Assembly: GCA_027311025.1 (NCBI GenBank)
Contig: DAICZS010000001.1
Span: 62,001 to 126,000 of the forward strand
Direction of reading: 5' to 3'
From: Ferrovaceae bacterium
GTDB taxonomy: Bacteria > Pseudomonadota > Gammaproteobacteria > Burkholderiales > Ferrovaceae
Length of the DNA: 64,000 nt
The notes beneath the pieces were generated by a model. The model had not been told where the DNA came from. It made no database searches and saw nothing but the letters and a program-made list of their open reading frames with translations. Shown one piece after another: positions 36,238 to 44,858 of the stretch; the first letter of the stretch is position 1, and each line of letters starts with the position of its first letter. A program made the position numbers and the translations under genes.

Positions 36238-37086
36238 ATGAGCACTTATGCCATTGGCGATCTCCAGGGCTGCTTCACATCGCTTGAAGCACTGCTGGTT
36301 AAATTACCGCTGGATTGGGCCCATGACCGGTTGTGGTTCGTGGGCGATCTCGTCAATCGAGGTCCGCAATCCCTCGAAACCCTGAGATTCGTAAAAAGCC
36401 TCGGTTCGAGGGCGCTGACGGTGCTGGGCAATCACGACCTGCATCTGCTTTGCGTGGCCGAGGGTTTTGCCCGGCACCATGAAGGCGATACGTTGCAACC
36501 GATCCTGGCGGCTGACGATGGCGACGCCCTCCTCTACTGGTTGCGCCACCGTCCCCTGATGCATCGTGAAGGGGGGTTTGCCCTGGTTCACGCCGGCCTG
36601 TTGCCGCAATGGACGGTCGCCCAGGCCTGCTCCCTGGCGCTGGAAGTGGAAACGGCGCTGCAGCGACCCGATTACCGCGAATTCCTCAAGGTCATGTATG
36701 GCAACCGGCCGCACCAGTGGTCAGAATCGTTGGCGGGAATGGACCGGTTGCGCGTCATCACCAACGCCATGACCCGTCTTCGTTTATGCACCGCCGATGG
36801 GGTCATGGAGTTTTCCCACAAGGCAGAGCCCAAAGACCTGCCCCAGGGATTCATGCCCTGGTATGACGTTCCAGGGCGCCAGTCCAGTAACGATAAAATC
36901 ATTTTCGGCCATTGGTCGGCCCTGGGGCTCCATCTGGGTTCCAATGTGCTGGCCCTGGATACGGGATGCCTTTGGGGCGGGCAGCTTACTGCGGTGCGGC
37001 TGGAAGATCAGGCGTTATTCCAGGTGCCTTGTGAACGGCGTTCGCATCATGCGGGCCATGCTCGCTCAGCAACAGATCCAGCGTGA
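36238..37086 (+). CDS. apaH: Bis(5'-nucleosyl)-tetraphosphatase, symmetrical
   Basis: Hydrolyses diadenosine tetraphosphate to two ADP, and in other bacteria also removes Np4 caps from RNA. The 282-residue protein has the calcineurin-type metal motifs AIGDLQGC, FVGDLVNRGPQS and LGNHDLHLL. The start is fixed by AAGGAGG at 36226-36232, 5 bases before the ATG. Its last 101 bases overlap the lysophospholipid acyltransferase gene on the opposite strand, and the C-terminal residues past FQVPCERR are encoded in that overlap. Confidence 0.96.
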   Translation: MSTYAIGDLQGCFTSLEALLVKLPLDWAHDRLWFVGDLVNRGPQSLETLRFVKSLGSRALTVLGNHDLHLLCVAEGFARHHEGDTLQPILAADDGDALLYWLRHRPLMHREGGFALVHAGLLPQWTVAQACSLALEVETALQRPDYREFLKVMYGNRPHQWSESLAGMDRLRVITNAMTRLRLCTADGVMEFSHKAEPKDLPQGFMPWYDVPGRQSSNDKIIFGHWSALGLHLGSNVLALDTGCLWGGQLTAVRLEDQALFQVPCERRSHHAGHARSATDPA

Positions 37087-37801
37087 TCTGCTCCAGTCGC
37101 TGTGCCAGTTCGCGCCGATGCATCTGCGCGGGTTGGACCAATGCCCCCACGCGAATGTGTATTTGTGACGGAGGGGCCGTCAATACCTTGATCAGCGAGT
37201 GTGCGAAGGTCATCTCGCCCACAAAGGGGAGATGGGTATTGGCCCTGCCATCATGCAATCGATATTGCAATGCCACAGGCAGGATCGGGGTCTGGCGGCT
37301 GACGGCTGCCTGAAGCATGGCGCTGCGAAAGGGCAGGACCGAGTGCCCCTCGGAAGTCGTGGACTCTGGAAATAGCCCCAGACTGTCACCCATACCCAGC
37401 ACCCTTTCCATTTCTTCACCAATCGCGGCCGTTTGCTTGCGCGAGGCGCGCACCAGAAACAGGGTGCCGGTTTTGGCAGCCAGCCAGCCGAATACAGGCC
37501 ATTGACGGACTTCAGCCTTGGACACGAAACGCACCGGGCGCACCGAATGAATGGCAAAAATGTCCACCCAGGAAATATGGTTGGAAGTGAGTACTACGGG
37601 CATCTGTCCGGGCTGGGGCAAGGCGCCATGGACCTGGACGGTTAGCCGCAGCTTGCGCAGCAAACCGATGGACCAGTTCTGGATCAGGCGATCACGGAAT
37701 CTTGGGCTCACCCACGGCAAGACAACCGCGCTGGTGACGACCCCGCGAAAGATGTGCCAGTTGATCAGGGTGATTCTGTAAGTAAGCGCTAACAGTCTCA
37801 T
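36986..37801 (-). CDS. Lysophospholipid/1-acyl-sn-glycerol-3-phosphate acyltransferase
   Basis: A 271-residue PlsC-family enzyme that acylates lysophosphatidic acid or a related acceptor. An N-terminal hydrophobic stretch (ITLINWHIFRGVVTSAVVLP) precedes the catalytic HX4D motif in SNHISWVDI (near residue 77) and the substrate motif LFPESTTSEG (near 144). The ATG overlaps the stop of the PfkB kinase gene (ATGA). The 3' end overlaps apaH on the other strand by 101 bases. The exact acceptor (LPA, ornithine lipid or other) cannot be told. Confidence 0.9.
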   Translation of the reverse strand: MRLLALTYRITLINWHIFRGVVTSAVVLPWVSPRFRDRLIQNWSIGLLRKLRLTVQVHGALPQPGQMPVVLTSNHISWVDIFAIHSVRPVRFVSKAEVRQWPVFGWLAAKTGTLFLVRASRKQTAAIGEEMERVLGMGDSLGLFPESTTSEGHSVLPFRSAMLQAAVSRQTPILPVALQYRLHDGRANTHLPFVGEMTFAHSLIKVLTAPPSQIHIRVGALVQPAQMHRRELAQRLEQITLDLLLSEHGPHDANAVHKAPGITPDLPAAPQ

Positions 37802-38736
37802 GAATCCAGGGGGATGCCGAACGCCTGTTCATAACGACTGGAAATCTCGGCGCGGGTCAGGCGGTGATTTTGCCCGCCCCGATGGGCAATTTTGATGGCT
37901 CCCATCAGGGAAGCCAGCCGACCCGTCTGGGCCCATGTCCAGCCCTTTGAAATGCCGTAGACCAACCCTGCGCGATAGGCATCGCCACAACCCGTGGGGT
38001 CAGCAATCTTCTCGGGCCGCACCGCCGGAATGTGGATGACGCTGCCTTCAGTATGGATCCTGGACCCTTCGGCGCCCCGGGTGACGATGGCTGCGTTGAC
38101 GCGTTCGGCCAGTTGCTCAAAGGACAGGCCGGTTTTTTCCGTCATCATCTGGGCTTCGTAATCATTGACGGCAAAATAGGTGGCCAGCTCCAGAAACTCC
38201 AGAAGTTCAGGGCCGGAAAACATGGGCAGCCCCTGTCCGGGATCAAACAGAAAGGGAATGCCGGCTTCATGAAACTGCCGCGCATGCAGCAGCATGCCCT
38301 CTCGCCCATCCGGTGCAATGATGCCGAAGTGGGCCTCGCGCGCCTCTGAAACGTGGTTGAGGTGAGCGTAGCTCATGGCCCCCGGATGAAAGGCGGTGAT
38401 CTGGTTGTCGTCCAGGTCCGTGGTGATGAAGGCTTGCGCCGTGAAGGCGTCCGCCACTTCGCGGATATAGGTTTGCGGAATATCGAGGGCTTCCAGACGA
38501 TGGCGGTAGTCTGCAAAATCATGCCCCACCGTGGACATGATCAGGGGTTCACCCTCCAGCAACTTGAGGTTGTAAGCGATATTTCCGGCAGTGCCGCCAT
38601 ATTCGCGGCGCATTTCCGGTACCAGAAATGCCACGCTCAGAATATGGATTTTTTCGGGCAGGATGTGGTTTTGAAATCGGTCCCCGAACACCATGATGGT
38701 GTCATAGGCCAGGGACCCGCAAATCAGGGTTTTCAT
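37798..38736 (-). CDS. PfkB-family carbohydrate (adenosine-type) kinase
   Basis: A 312-residue ribokinase/PfkB-fold kinase. It starts [21 protein letters not shown], contains YGGTAGNIAYNLKLLEG, and carries the anion-hole and catalytic-base motif DPTGCGDAYRAGL near residue 250. The family sequence is typical of the proteins annotated as adenosine kinase in betaproteobacteria; the true substrate (adenosine, a pentose or another sugar) is not proven. ATG 38736 overlaps the tpx stop (TGATG), and the gene overlaps plsC at its end. Confidence 0.88.
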   Translation of the reverse strand: MKTLICGSLAYDTIMVFGDRFQNHILPEKIHILSVAFLVPEMRREYGGTAGNIAYNLKLLEGEPLIMSTVGHDFADYRHRLEALDIPQTYIREVADAFTAQAFITTDLDDNQITAFHPGAMSYAHLNHVSEAREAHFGIIAPDGREGMLLHARQFHEAGIPFLFDPGQGLPMFSGPELLEFLELATYFAVNDYEAQMMTEKTGLSFEQLAERVNAAIVTRGAEGSRIHTEGSVIHIPAVRPEKIADPTGCGDAYRAGLVYGISKGWTWAQTGRLASLMGAIKIAHRGGQNHRLTRAEISSRYEQAFGIPLDS

Positions 38737-39236
38737 CAACCCAGGGCAGCCAGGGCCGCATCGTAGTTGGGTTCCTGCTTGATTTCAGGGACCAGCTCAG
38801 CGTGCAGGACACGGTTGTTTTCATCCAGGACGACGACGGCACGCGCGGTCAGTCCGCGCAGCGGACCATCGGTAATGTCCACGCCATAGCGCTCGTGAAA
38901 CGCGCGATCCCGGAACGTGGAGAGGGTGACCACGCGCTCCAGTCCCTCGGCACCACAAAATCGCGACATGGCAAAGGGAAGGTCGGCCGCAATGACCAGA
39001 ACCACGGTGTTGCCGAGGCTGCTGGCCTTCTCGTTGAATTTGCGGGTGGAAGTGGCGCAGGTCGGGGTGTCCAGACTGGGCACGATGTTGAGAATCTTGC
39101 GCTTGCCGGCATAGGAGGCCAGCGTATTGTCGGCAAGGTCTTTGCCCGTGAGTGAAAAATCAGGAACAACGGCGCCTTTCTGGGGAAAGTTTCCGGCAAC
39201 GTTAACGGGTTTTCCTGCAAGTGTGACTGTAGACAT
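38736..39236 (-). CDS. tpx: Thiol peroxidase
   Basis: An atypical 2-Cys peroxiredoxin that reduces lipid and other hydroperoxides with thioredoxin. The 166-residue protein has the peroxidatic Cys in [14 protein letters not shown] near residue 60 and the resolving Cys in [10 protein letters not shown] near 94. The N-terminus [15 protein letters not shown] is the standard Tpx start. The ATG directly abuts the gcvH stop (no spacer). It probably protects against peroxide in an aerobic, metal-rich setting. Confidence 0.96.
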   Translation of the reverse strand: MSTVTLAGKPVNVAGNFPQKGAVVPDFSLTGKDLADNTLASYAGKRKILNIVPSLDTPTCATSTRKFNEKASSLGNTVVLVIAADLPFAMSRFCGAEGLERVVTLSTFRDRAFHERYGVDITDGPLRGLTARAVVVLDENNRVLHAELVPEIKQEPNYDAALAALG

Positions 39237-39623
39237 TCAGCTCTCCTGGCTTATGAGTGTTTGATATTGCGCTGCGCTCATCAGGTGTTCATAGGCTTGC
39301 GCAGCATCGGGCTGTAATCTGAAAAACCAGCTGTCGTAAGGGGTGGTGTTGATGGTCTCCGTGGTGCCGGGCAGTGCCTCATTGACCGCAATGATCTTGC
39401 CAGCCACCGGTGCGTGCACGTCCGAAGCCGATTTGACCGACTCCACCACGGCACAGGCCTCGTCCGCACCAACAATTTTCCCCACGGGGGGTAACTCCAC
39501 GAATACCACGTCACCCAGCTGGGACTGGGCAAAATCGGTAATCCCTACGGTGAGTGAACCATCGGGATCTTGCCGGGCCCATTGGTGGGTGGCGGTGTAA
39601 CGACGATCATCAGGATCGGACAT
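39237..39623 (-). CDS. gcvH: Glycine cleavage system H protein
   Basis: The lipoyl carrier of the glycine cleavage complex. The 128 residues include RRYTATHQWARQDPDGSLTVGIT and the lipoylation motif VVESVKSASDVHAPV with the acceptor Lys near residue 66. GAGGA lies upstream of the ATG. Neither gcvT nor gcvP is next to it; instead it sits between prmA and tpx. It may serve a glycine cleavage complex encoded elsewhere or act in lipoate relay. Confidence 0.95.
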   Translation of the reverse strand: MSDPDDRRYTATHQWARQDPDGSLTVGITDFAQSQLGDVVFVELPPVGKIVGADEACAVVESVKSASDVHAPVAGKIIAVNEALPGTTETINTTPYDSWFFRLQPDAAQAYEHLMSAAQYQTLISQES

Positions 39624-39655
39624 GGGTCATCCTCTTCTTTCCAGTGCAGTATAAC

Positions 39656-40546
39656 TTATCCCTTCATACCCAAAAGACAGACCCAGTCGCCCGACTGGGA
39701 ATGCAGCGCGAGGGCACAGGCGGGCTGGTAGGCTGCGATGACCATGTCAGCCTGACGAGCCAGGATGCCTGACAGGGTGATCCAGCCGCCTGACTTGAGC
39801 CGGTCCATCAACAGCGGAGCCAGTACGGCCAGGGGGGCTGCAAGAATATTGGCCACAATCCCGTCAAATTGTCCTGGAGGAAGCGCGTCCGGCAGACAGA
39901 AATCCACATCCACGCCATTGCGCACGGCGTTGTCATGGGCCGCTTCCACCGCTGCCGGGTCGATGTCGACTCCCGTCACACGCGCGGCGCCCAGCATCCG
40001 GGCCGCAATGGCGAGAATGCCCGAACCACAGCCATAGTCCAGAACATGCTGGTTTGTGGGTCGATGGGCCACCAGCCAGGCGAGACAGAGCTGTGTCGTG
40101 GGATGGCTTCCGGTCCCAAAAGCCTGGCCGGGGTCCAGGCGAATATTGAGTGCATGCGGGTCAGGGGGATGATGCCAGGTGGGCACGATCCACATTCCCG
40201 GCGCAGCCGGAATGGGGTCAAACTGGCTTTGCGTCAGGCGCACCCAGTCCTGGTCGGCCACCACATCGCTTTGATAGGCGGGTGTTTCTGAAAGCCCCGC
40301 AGCGATTGCTGCTTCACGCATCAGGGCGTGCGCGTCCACCGTCAGGGGAATCAGGGCATCCACAAGGCAATGGGGCCAGAGGGCTGGCGGGGGTTCACCC
40401 GGTTCGCCAAAAACCTCGATTTCCGGGTGGCCCGTGACGAGGTTCTGTTCGATGCCGGCAGAGAGTGCCCCACATGCCATGAGCGCATCCGACAATGTCT
40501 CCGCCTGGTCGGCGGAAACCTCTGCAATCAGGCGTGTCCAGGCCAT
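39656..40546 (-). CDS. prmA: Ribosomal protein L11 methyltransferase
   Basis: Trimethylates lysines of ribosomal protein L11 with SAM. The 296-residue protein has the N-terminal L11-recognition domain (MAWTRLIAEVSADQAETLSDAL), the family segment DPGQAFGTGSHPTTQLCL, the SAM site VLDYGCGSGILAIAARMLGA and the catalytic-loop IVANILAAPL. It lies directly after accC with no spacer, a common association in proteobacteria. Confidence 0.97.
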   Translation of the reverse strand: MAWTRLIAEVSADQAETLSDALMACGALSAGIEQNLVTGHPEIEVFGEPGEPPPALWPHCLVDALIPLTVDAHALMREAAIAAGLSETPAYQSDVVADQDWVRLTQSQFDPIPAAPGMWIVPTWHHPPDPHALNIRLDPGQAFGTGSHPTTQLCLAWLVAHRPTNQHVLDYGCGSGILAIAARMLGAARVTGVDIDPAAVEAAHDNAVRNGVDVDFCLPDALPPGQFDGIVANILAAPLAVLAPLLMDRLKSGGWITLSGILARQADMVIAAYQPACALALHSQSGDWVCLLGMKG

Positions 40547-41905
40547 TTATGACAGCTTGGCTTTATCGCTGGCCAGTTTTTCCTGGAGGTAATGAATGCT
40601 GGTTTGCCCGGCAATGAACCCCTTGTCTTGCAACAGTTGCTGATGCAGGGGAATATTGGTTTTGATGCCTTCAACCACCATTTCGGACAGGGCGATGCGC
40701 ATCCGGGCCATTGCCTGTTCTCGCGTGGCACCATGGGTCAGTACCTTTGCGATCAGCGAATCATAATAGGGGGGGACAAAATAGTTGTGATAGATGTGGG
40801 AATCAATCCGGACCCCCGGTCCCCCCGGCGCATGGTACTGCGTGATTCGCCCGGGTGAGGGCACGAACGTAAAGGGGTCTTCGGCGTTGATCCGGCACTC
40901 GATGGCGTGCCCACGCAACACCACGTCCTTCTGGCGGAAGGACAGCTTGTTGCCGGCCGCAATCAGGATTTGTTCCTGGACGATGTCAATGCCCGTGATG
41001 AGTTCGGTCACCGGGTGTTCCACCTGCACCCGGGTATTCATTTCGATGAAATAGAACTCGCCGTTTTCGTAGAGAAATTCAAAGGTGCCCGCACCGCGGT
41101 ATTTGATGCGTTTGCAGGCAGCCACGCAACTTTCCCCGATTCTGTTACGCATCTTTTCGGTAATGCCAGGAGCCGGTGCCTCTTCGATGATCTTTTGGTG
41201 GCGGCGTTGCATCGAGCAATCGCGTTCGCCCAGAAACACGGCATTACCATGTTCGTCGGAGAGCACCTGGATTTCGATGTGGCGTGGTTGCCCCAGAAAT
41301 TTTTCCAGGTAAACCGTGTCATTGCCGAAGGCTGTTCGCGCTTCCCCCCGCGTCATGTCGAGGGATGGGAAGAGGTCCTCTTCCCTTTCCACCACGCGCA
41401 TGCCCCGGCCCCCTCCCCCCGCGGCTGCCTTGATCAAAATGGGGTAGCCGATCTGTTCGGCCAGTTTTTTAATCTCCTTTGGGTCTTCGGGAAGCTGTCC
41501 TTCCGAACCGGGAACAACCGGAACGCCTGCAGCTTTCATGGCGCTCTTGGCGCTGATTTTGTCGCCCATCAGCCGGATGGTCTCGGCGCGCGGTCCGATG
41601 AAGACAAAACCGCTGTTCTCAACCCGTTCCGCGAAGTCCGCGTTTTCTGACAGGAATCCGTAGCCGGGGTGGATGGCTTCGGCTCCTGTGACTTCGGCGG
41701 CGGAAATGATGGCCGGAATATTGAGGTAACTGCCCTGGGAGGGTGGCGGTCCGATGCAGACCGATTCGTCAGCCAGCATGACGTACTTGGCGTCTGCGTC
41801 AGCCTCCGAGTGCACGGCAACGGTTTTTATGCCGAGTTCTCGGCAGGCTCGCTGCACCCGCAGGGCGATTTCGCCGCGATTGGCGATCAGGATTTTTTCA
41901 AACAT
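40547..41905 (-). CDS. accC: Acetyl-CoA carboxylase biotin carboxylase subunit
   Basis: ATP-grasp enzyme that carboxylates biotin on AccB in the first step of fatty-acid synthesis. The 452-residue protein starts [20 protein letters not shown], contains [11 protein letters not shown] (Gly-rich ATP lid), [33 protein letters not shown] and [13 protein letters not shown], all diagnostic. It lies 14 bases after accB, as in most proteobacteria. Confidence 0.98.
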   Translation of the reverse strand: MFEKILIANRGEIALRVQRACRELGIKTVAVHSEADADAKYVMLADESVCIGPPPSQGSYLNIPAIISAAEVTGAEAIHPGYGFLSENADFAERVENSGFVFIGPRAETIRLMGDKISAKSAMKAAGVPVVPGSEGQLPEDPKEIKKLAEQIGYPILIKAAAGGGGRGMRVVEREEDLFPSLDMTRGEARTAFGNDTVYLEKFLGQPRHIEIQVLSDEHGNAVFLGERDCSMQRRHQKIIEEAPAPGITEKMRNRIGESCVAACKRIKYRGAGTFEFLYENGEFYFIEMNTRVQVEHPVTELITGIDIVQEQILIAAGNKLSFRQKDVVLRGHAIECRINAEDPFTFVPSPGRITQYHAPGGPGVRIDSHIYHNYFVPPYYDSLIAKVLTHGATREQAMARMRIALSEMVVEGIKTNIPLHQQLLQDKGFIAGQTSIHYLQEKLASDKAKLS

Positions 41906-41919
41906 GGCGTGTCGATCGC

Positions 41920-42396
41920 TCAGGCAGCAGCAATGACGAACAGCGGCTGGCCATATTCGATGGGCTGCCCGTTTTCCACCAGAATTCGCTTGACGGTGCC
42001 GGACACATCGGACTCGATTTCATTGAGCAGCTTCATGGCTTCGATGATGCACAGCGTCTGGCCCTCTGAAATGCTTTGGCCGATTTCCACAAAGGCGGGG
42101 GCTCCGGGCGAAGGGGACCGGTAGAAAGTACCCACCATGGGTGATTTCACCACATGTCCTTCGTCTTCGGGGGTGGCTGCAACGGCTGCGGCTGCAGGCG
42201 CTGTGGGCTGGGCCGGCGCAGCGCCGCCGCCCTGGACCGGATAGTGGTAAGCCATGGGGCTTGAAGCAAGAATGGTCTGGCTGTTTGGCGCCACTTTGGC
42301 GATGCGGACTTTTTCTTCGCCCTCCGTGATTTCCAGCTCGGCGATGCCTGATTCTTCCACCAGGTCGATCAGTTTCTTCAGTTTTCGGAGATCCAT
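41920..42396 (-). CDS. accB: Biotin carboxyl carrier protein of acetyl-CoA carboxylase
   Basis: A 158-residue biotin carrier. The N-terminal segment [19 protein letters not shown] is the family start, followed by an Ala/Pro-rich linker (about 50-75) and the biotinyl domain with [13 protein letters not shown], where the Lys is biotinylated. It lies 3 bases after aroQ and just before accC. The aroQ-accB-accC order is standard. Confidence 0.98.
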   Translation of the reverse strand: MDLRKLKKLIDLVEESGIAELEITEGEEKVRIAKVAPNSQTILASSPMAYHYPVQGGGAAPAQPTAPAAAAVAATPEDEGHVVKSPMVGTFYRSPSPGAPAFVEIGQSISEGQTLCIIEAMKLLNEIESDVSGTVKRILVENGQPIEYGQPLFVIAAA

Positions 42397-42399
42397 GGT

Positions 42400-42834
42400 T
42401 TATTTCTCTTCCAGCAGGTAGTCAAGCGCCAGTTCGTAGCCCCGCGCCCCCAGTCCGCTAATCACCCCAAGTGCAAGCTGGGAGAGAAAGGACTGGTTAC
42501 GGAAAGCTTCTCGAGCGTGGACGTTCGACAGATGAACTTCAATGAAGGGGATGGCCGCGGCCGCCAGGGCGTCGCGCAATGCGACGCTGGTGTGCGTCAG
42601 CCCCCCCGGATTGATGATGATGGCTTGCGTGCCATCTTTGCGCGCCTCATGGATTCGGTCGATGAGCGCACCTTCCCAGTTGCTTTGGAATGAACGGACT
42701 TCACAATGGCGCTCTCGCCCCCTGGCCGTCAGACGCGCATCGATGTCTTCCAGTCGGGTGGTGCCGTAAATCTCGGGTTCGCGGTCGCCCAACAGGTTCA
42801 AATTGGGTCCGTGAAGGATCAGGATTTTTTGCAT
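42400..42834 (-). CDS. aroQ: 3-dehydroquinate dehydratase, type II
   Basis: Third step of the shikimate pathway. The 144-residue protein has all type II landmarks: [36 protein letters not shown] and [14 protein letters not shown]. The frame is open to 42858, but homology begins at [11 protein letters not shown], so ATG 42834 is used; GGGGGAAAA lies upstream. It heads the aroQ-accB-accC-prmA-gcvH-tpx-kinase-plsC block. Confidence 0.97.
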   Translation of the reverse strand: MQKILILHGPNLNLLGDREPEIYGTTRLEDIDARLTARGRERHCEVRSFQSNWEGALIDRIHEARKDGTQAIIINPGGLTHTSVALRDALAAAAIPFIEVHLSNVHAREAFRNQSFLSQLALGVISGLGARGYELALDYLLEEK

Positions 42835-42891
42835 GAAAGGATTTTCCCCCACAATCACGGGAGTTGTCCAGCTTTTTGACGAAGATCGGGG

Positions 42892-43788
42892 CTATTCAAG
42901 TTTGAGATCCCCAATATTCCTGACGGGGATGGTACGCAATAAATCGTCAATCGTTGGATAGTACCACGACAGGTGCAGCTCACTTTTGATTCTGGTATTG
43001 GCAATCTGACGCGATTCGGCCATGAAACTCCAGTGAATTTCGCTGATGAGCCGTTGAATGGCGGTCATCGGCAGGCGTTCTGGCATGGGCAGGCCAAAAT
43101 GGTGTGCCAGTCGCTCATAGTAGTCGCCCAGCCTCAGGCGGTTGTCATCCACAGCGTTGTAGACCCGGTTGGGACGTCCCCGGCGCGCCGCCTGAAGGGC
43201 AGCGCGGGCCAGATCGAGGGCGTGGATGTGGTTGGTCCAGGGGTCCTCGGCGGAGGCCGGAATCGGACCGCCCTGCTGCAAGCGTTTCAGGGGCAGGCGG
43301 TCCTCGGCATAAATGCCGGGAGCGCGCAAAATGGAGACCAGGCAGCCTGAGCGTGCGCCAAAGTCCCGAAGCTGGCGTTCGGCATCGGTGCGGCGACGGG
43401 CTCGCGGCGTGCCGGGGCATGCAGGGCGGGTTTCATCGATGAGCGCCCCCTGGCAGTCGCCGTAGACGCCGGTGGTGCTGATGTAAATGAGGCGCTGTGG
43501 TAGACTTCCACCCCGCTCCAGAGCTGCGATCAGGTTTCTGGTCCTGGGGTCGTCCGGGGTGTGGGTGGGCGGTGGTGCGAAGTGGAAGACCACTTCGGCC
43601 AGCCCTGACAGGCGTCGGAGGGAGGCAGGAAGATCCAGGTCGCCTTTCAGTGGAATGGCTCCCAGATCACGCCACTGTGCCGCGCAGTCGCGATCCCGGC
43701 ACAGCGCGAAAAGCTGCACTGGCGCGCGCACGAGAGATGCCATTCGGCGCGCGATGTCGCCTGAGCCTACGATTAACCAACGTTGCAT
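42892..43788 (-). CDS. NAD-dependent epimerase/dehydratase-like protein (SDR)
   Basis: A 298-residue Rossmann-fold protein of the extended/atypical SDR group, similar in layout to E. coli YeeZ. The N-terminal nucleotide site reads WLIVGSGDIARRMASL. The region LIYISTTGVYGDCQG holds the Ser/Tyr expected for SDR chemistry, and WTNHIHALDLARA and VYNAVDDN follow typical epimerase positions. Substrate unknown. The ATG is 31 bases from the divergent reductase gene, so both may share a control region; it is 57 bases upstream of aroQ. Confidence 0.82.
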   Translation of the reverse strand: MQRWLIVGSGDIARRMASLVRAPVQLFALCRDRDCAAQWRDLGAIPLKGDLDLPASLRRLSGLAEVVFHFAPPPTHTPDDPRTRNLIAALERGGSLPQRLIYISTTGVYGDCQGALIDETRPACPGTPRARRRTDAERQLRDFGARSGCLVSILRAPGIYAEDRLPLKRLQQGGPIPASAEDPWTNHIHALDLARAALQAARRGRPNRVYNAVDDNRLRLGDYYERLAHHFGLPMPERLPMTAIQRLISEIHWSFMAESRQIANTRIKSELHLSWYYPTIDDLLRTIPVRNIGDLKLE

Positions 43789-43819
43789 AGCGTAATTCTA
43801 GCAGTCATCAGGATAAACC

Positions 43820-44848
43820 ATGTCAGTGCATGTCACGATTCAACCCAGTGGGCACCAGTTTCAGGTCGAGGATGGCGAGACCATCCTGCAGGCGGCGATA
43901 CGCGAGGGTTATACGCTGCCCTTTGGGTGTCGTAGCGGTGCGTGTGGCAGTTGCAAGGGGAAGGTGTTGAGTGGCGCCGTGGACCACGGCGACTACCAGG
44001 CCTCTGCATTGAGCGCCGAGGAAATAGCCCAGGGCAAGACGCTGTTTTGCTGCGCAAAGCCCCTGGGTGACGTGGTGATCGAGGCTCGTGAAGTTAGTGG
44101 AATCAAGGATATACAAGTTAGAAAACTGCCTTGTCGCGTGGAGAGCATCGAGCGCCCCAATCACGATGTGATCATTCTCAAACTGAAGTTGCCGGCCAAC
44201 GAGAAATTTGAATTCCTGGCAGGGCAATACATCGATTTTCTGCTGAAGGACGGCAAACGCCGCAGTTTTTCCCTGGCCAACGCGCCCCATGACAGGGATT
44301 TTCTTGAGCTGCACATTCGCCATTATCCCGGCGGAAACTTTTCGGATTTTGTTTTCAATGAACTGAAAGAGCGGGCCATTTTGCGTTTTGAAGGGCCGTT
44401 GGGGACTTTCTTTTTACGCGAAGATACCGATAAGCCCATCATCCTGATGGCAGGTGCCACCGGGTTTGCGCCCATCAAGGGCATCATCGAGTCGGCACGC
44501 CATAAGGGCATGACCCGACCCATGGTGCTCTATTGGGGCGTGCGAACCAAGGCCGACCTCTATCACGCGGCCCTTGCCAGCAGCTGGCAGACCACCGACG
44601 GCCAGTTCACCTTCATTCCCGTATTGTCCGAGCCGCGCGCTGAAGACCAGTGGGAGGGTCGTACCGGCCTCGTTCACCAGGCCATTCTGGACGACTTCAA
44701 GGATTTGTCTGGTTACCAGGTCTATGCGTGCGGTGCGCCCCGCATGGTGGAATCCGGTTTCAAGGCTTTCACCGAGTCGCGCGGATTGCCCGAGGAAGAG
44801 TTTTATTCCGACCCGTTCACGCCTTCTGTGGACAAGAGTCAGAAGTAA
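43820..44848 (+). CDS. Ferredoxin-type flavin oxidoreductase (AscD-like)
   Basis: A 342-residue electron-transfer protein. An N-terminal plant-type 2Fe-2S domain (1-90) has ligands in CRSGACGSCKGKV and a fourth Cys in TLFCCAKP. A FAD domain follows (RSFSLANAP near residue 155), then a NAD(P)H domain with GATGFAPIKGI and YACGAPRMVES. This layout is that of CDP-6-deoxy-delta-3,4-glucoseen reductase and of many oxygenase reductases. No deoxysugar dehydratase or oxygenase gene is adjacent, so the partner is unknown. Faces hemY with 10 bases between stops. Confidence 0.87.
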   Translation: MSVHVTIQPSGHQFQVEDGETILQAAIREGYTLPFGCRSGACGSCKGKVLSGAVDHGDYQASALSAEEIAQGKTLFCCAKPLGDVVIEAREVSGIKDIQVRKLPCRVESIERPNHDVIILKLKLPANEKFEFLAGQYIDFLLKDGKRRSFSLANAPHDRDFLELHIRHYPGGNFSDFVFNELKERAILRFEGPLGTFFLREDTDKPIILMAGATGFAPIKGIIESARHKGMTRPMVLYWGVRTKADLYHAALASSWQTTDGQFTFIPVLSEPRAEDQWEGRTGLVHQAILDDFKDLSGYQVYACGAPRMVESGFKAFTESRGLPEEEFYSDPFTPSVDKSQK

Positions 44849-44858
44849 ACCTGCCCGG

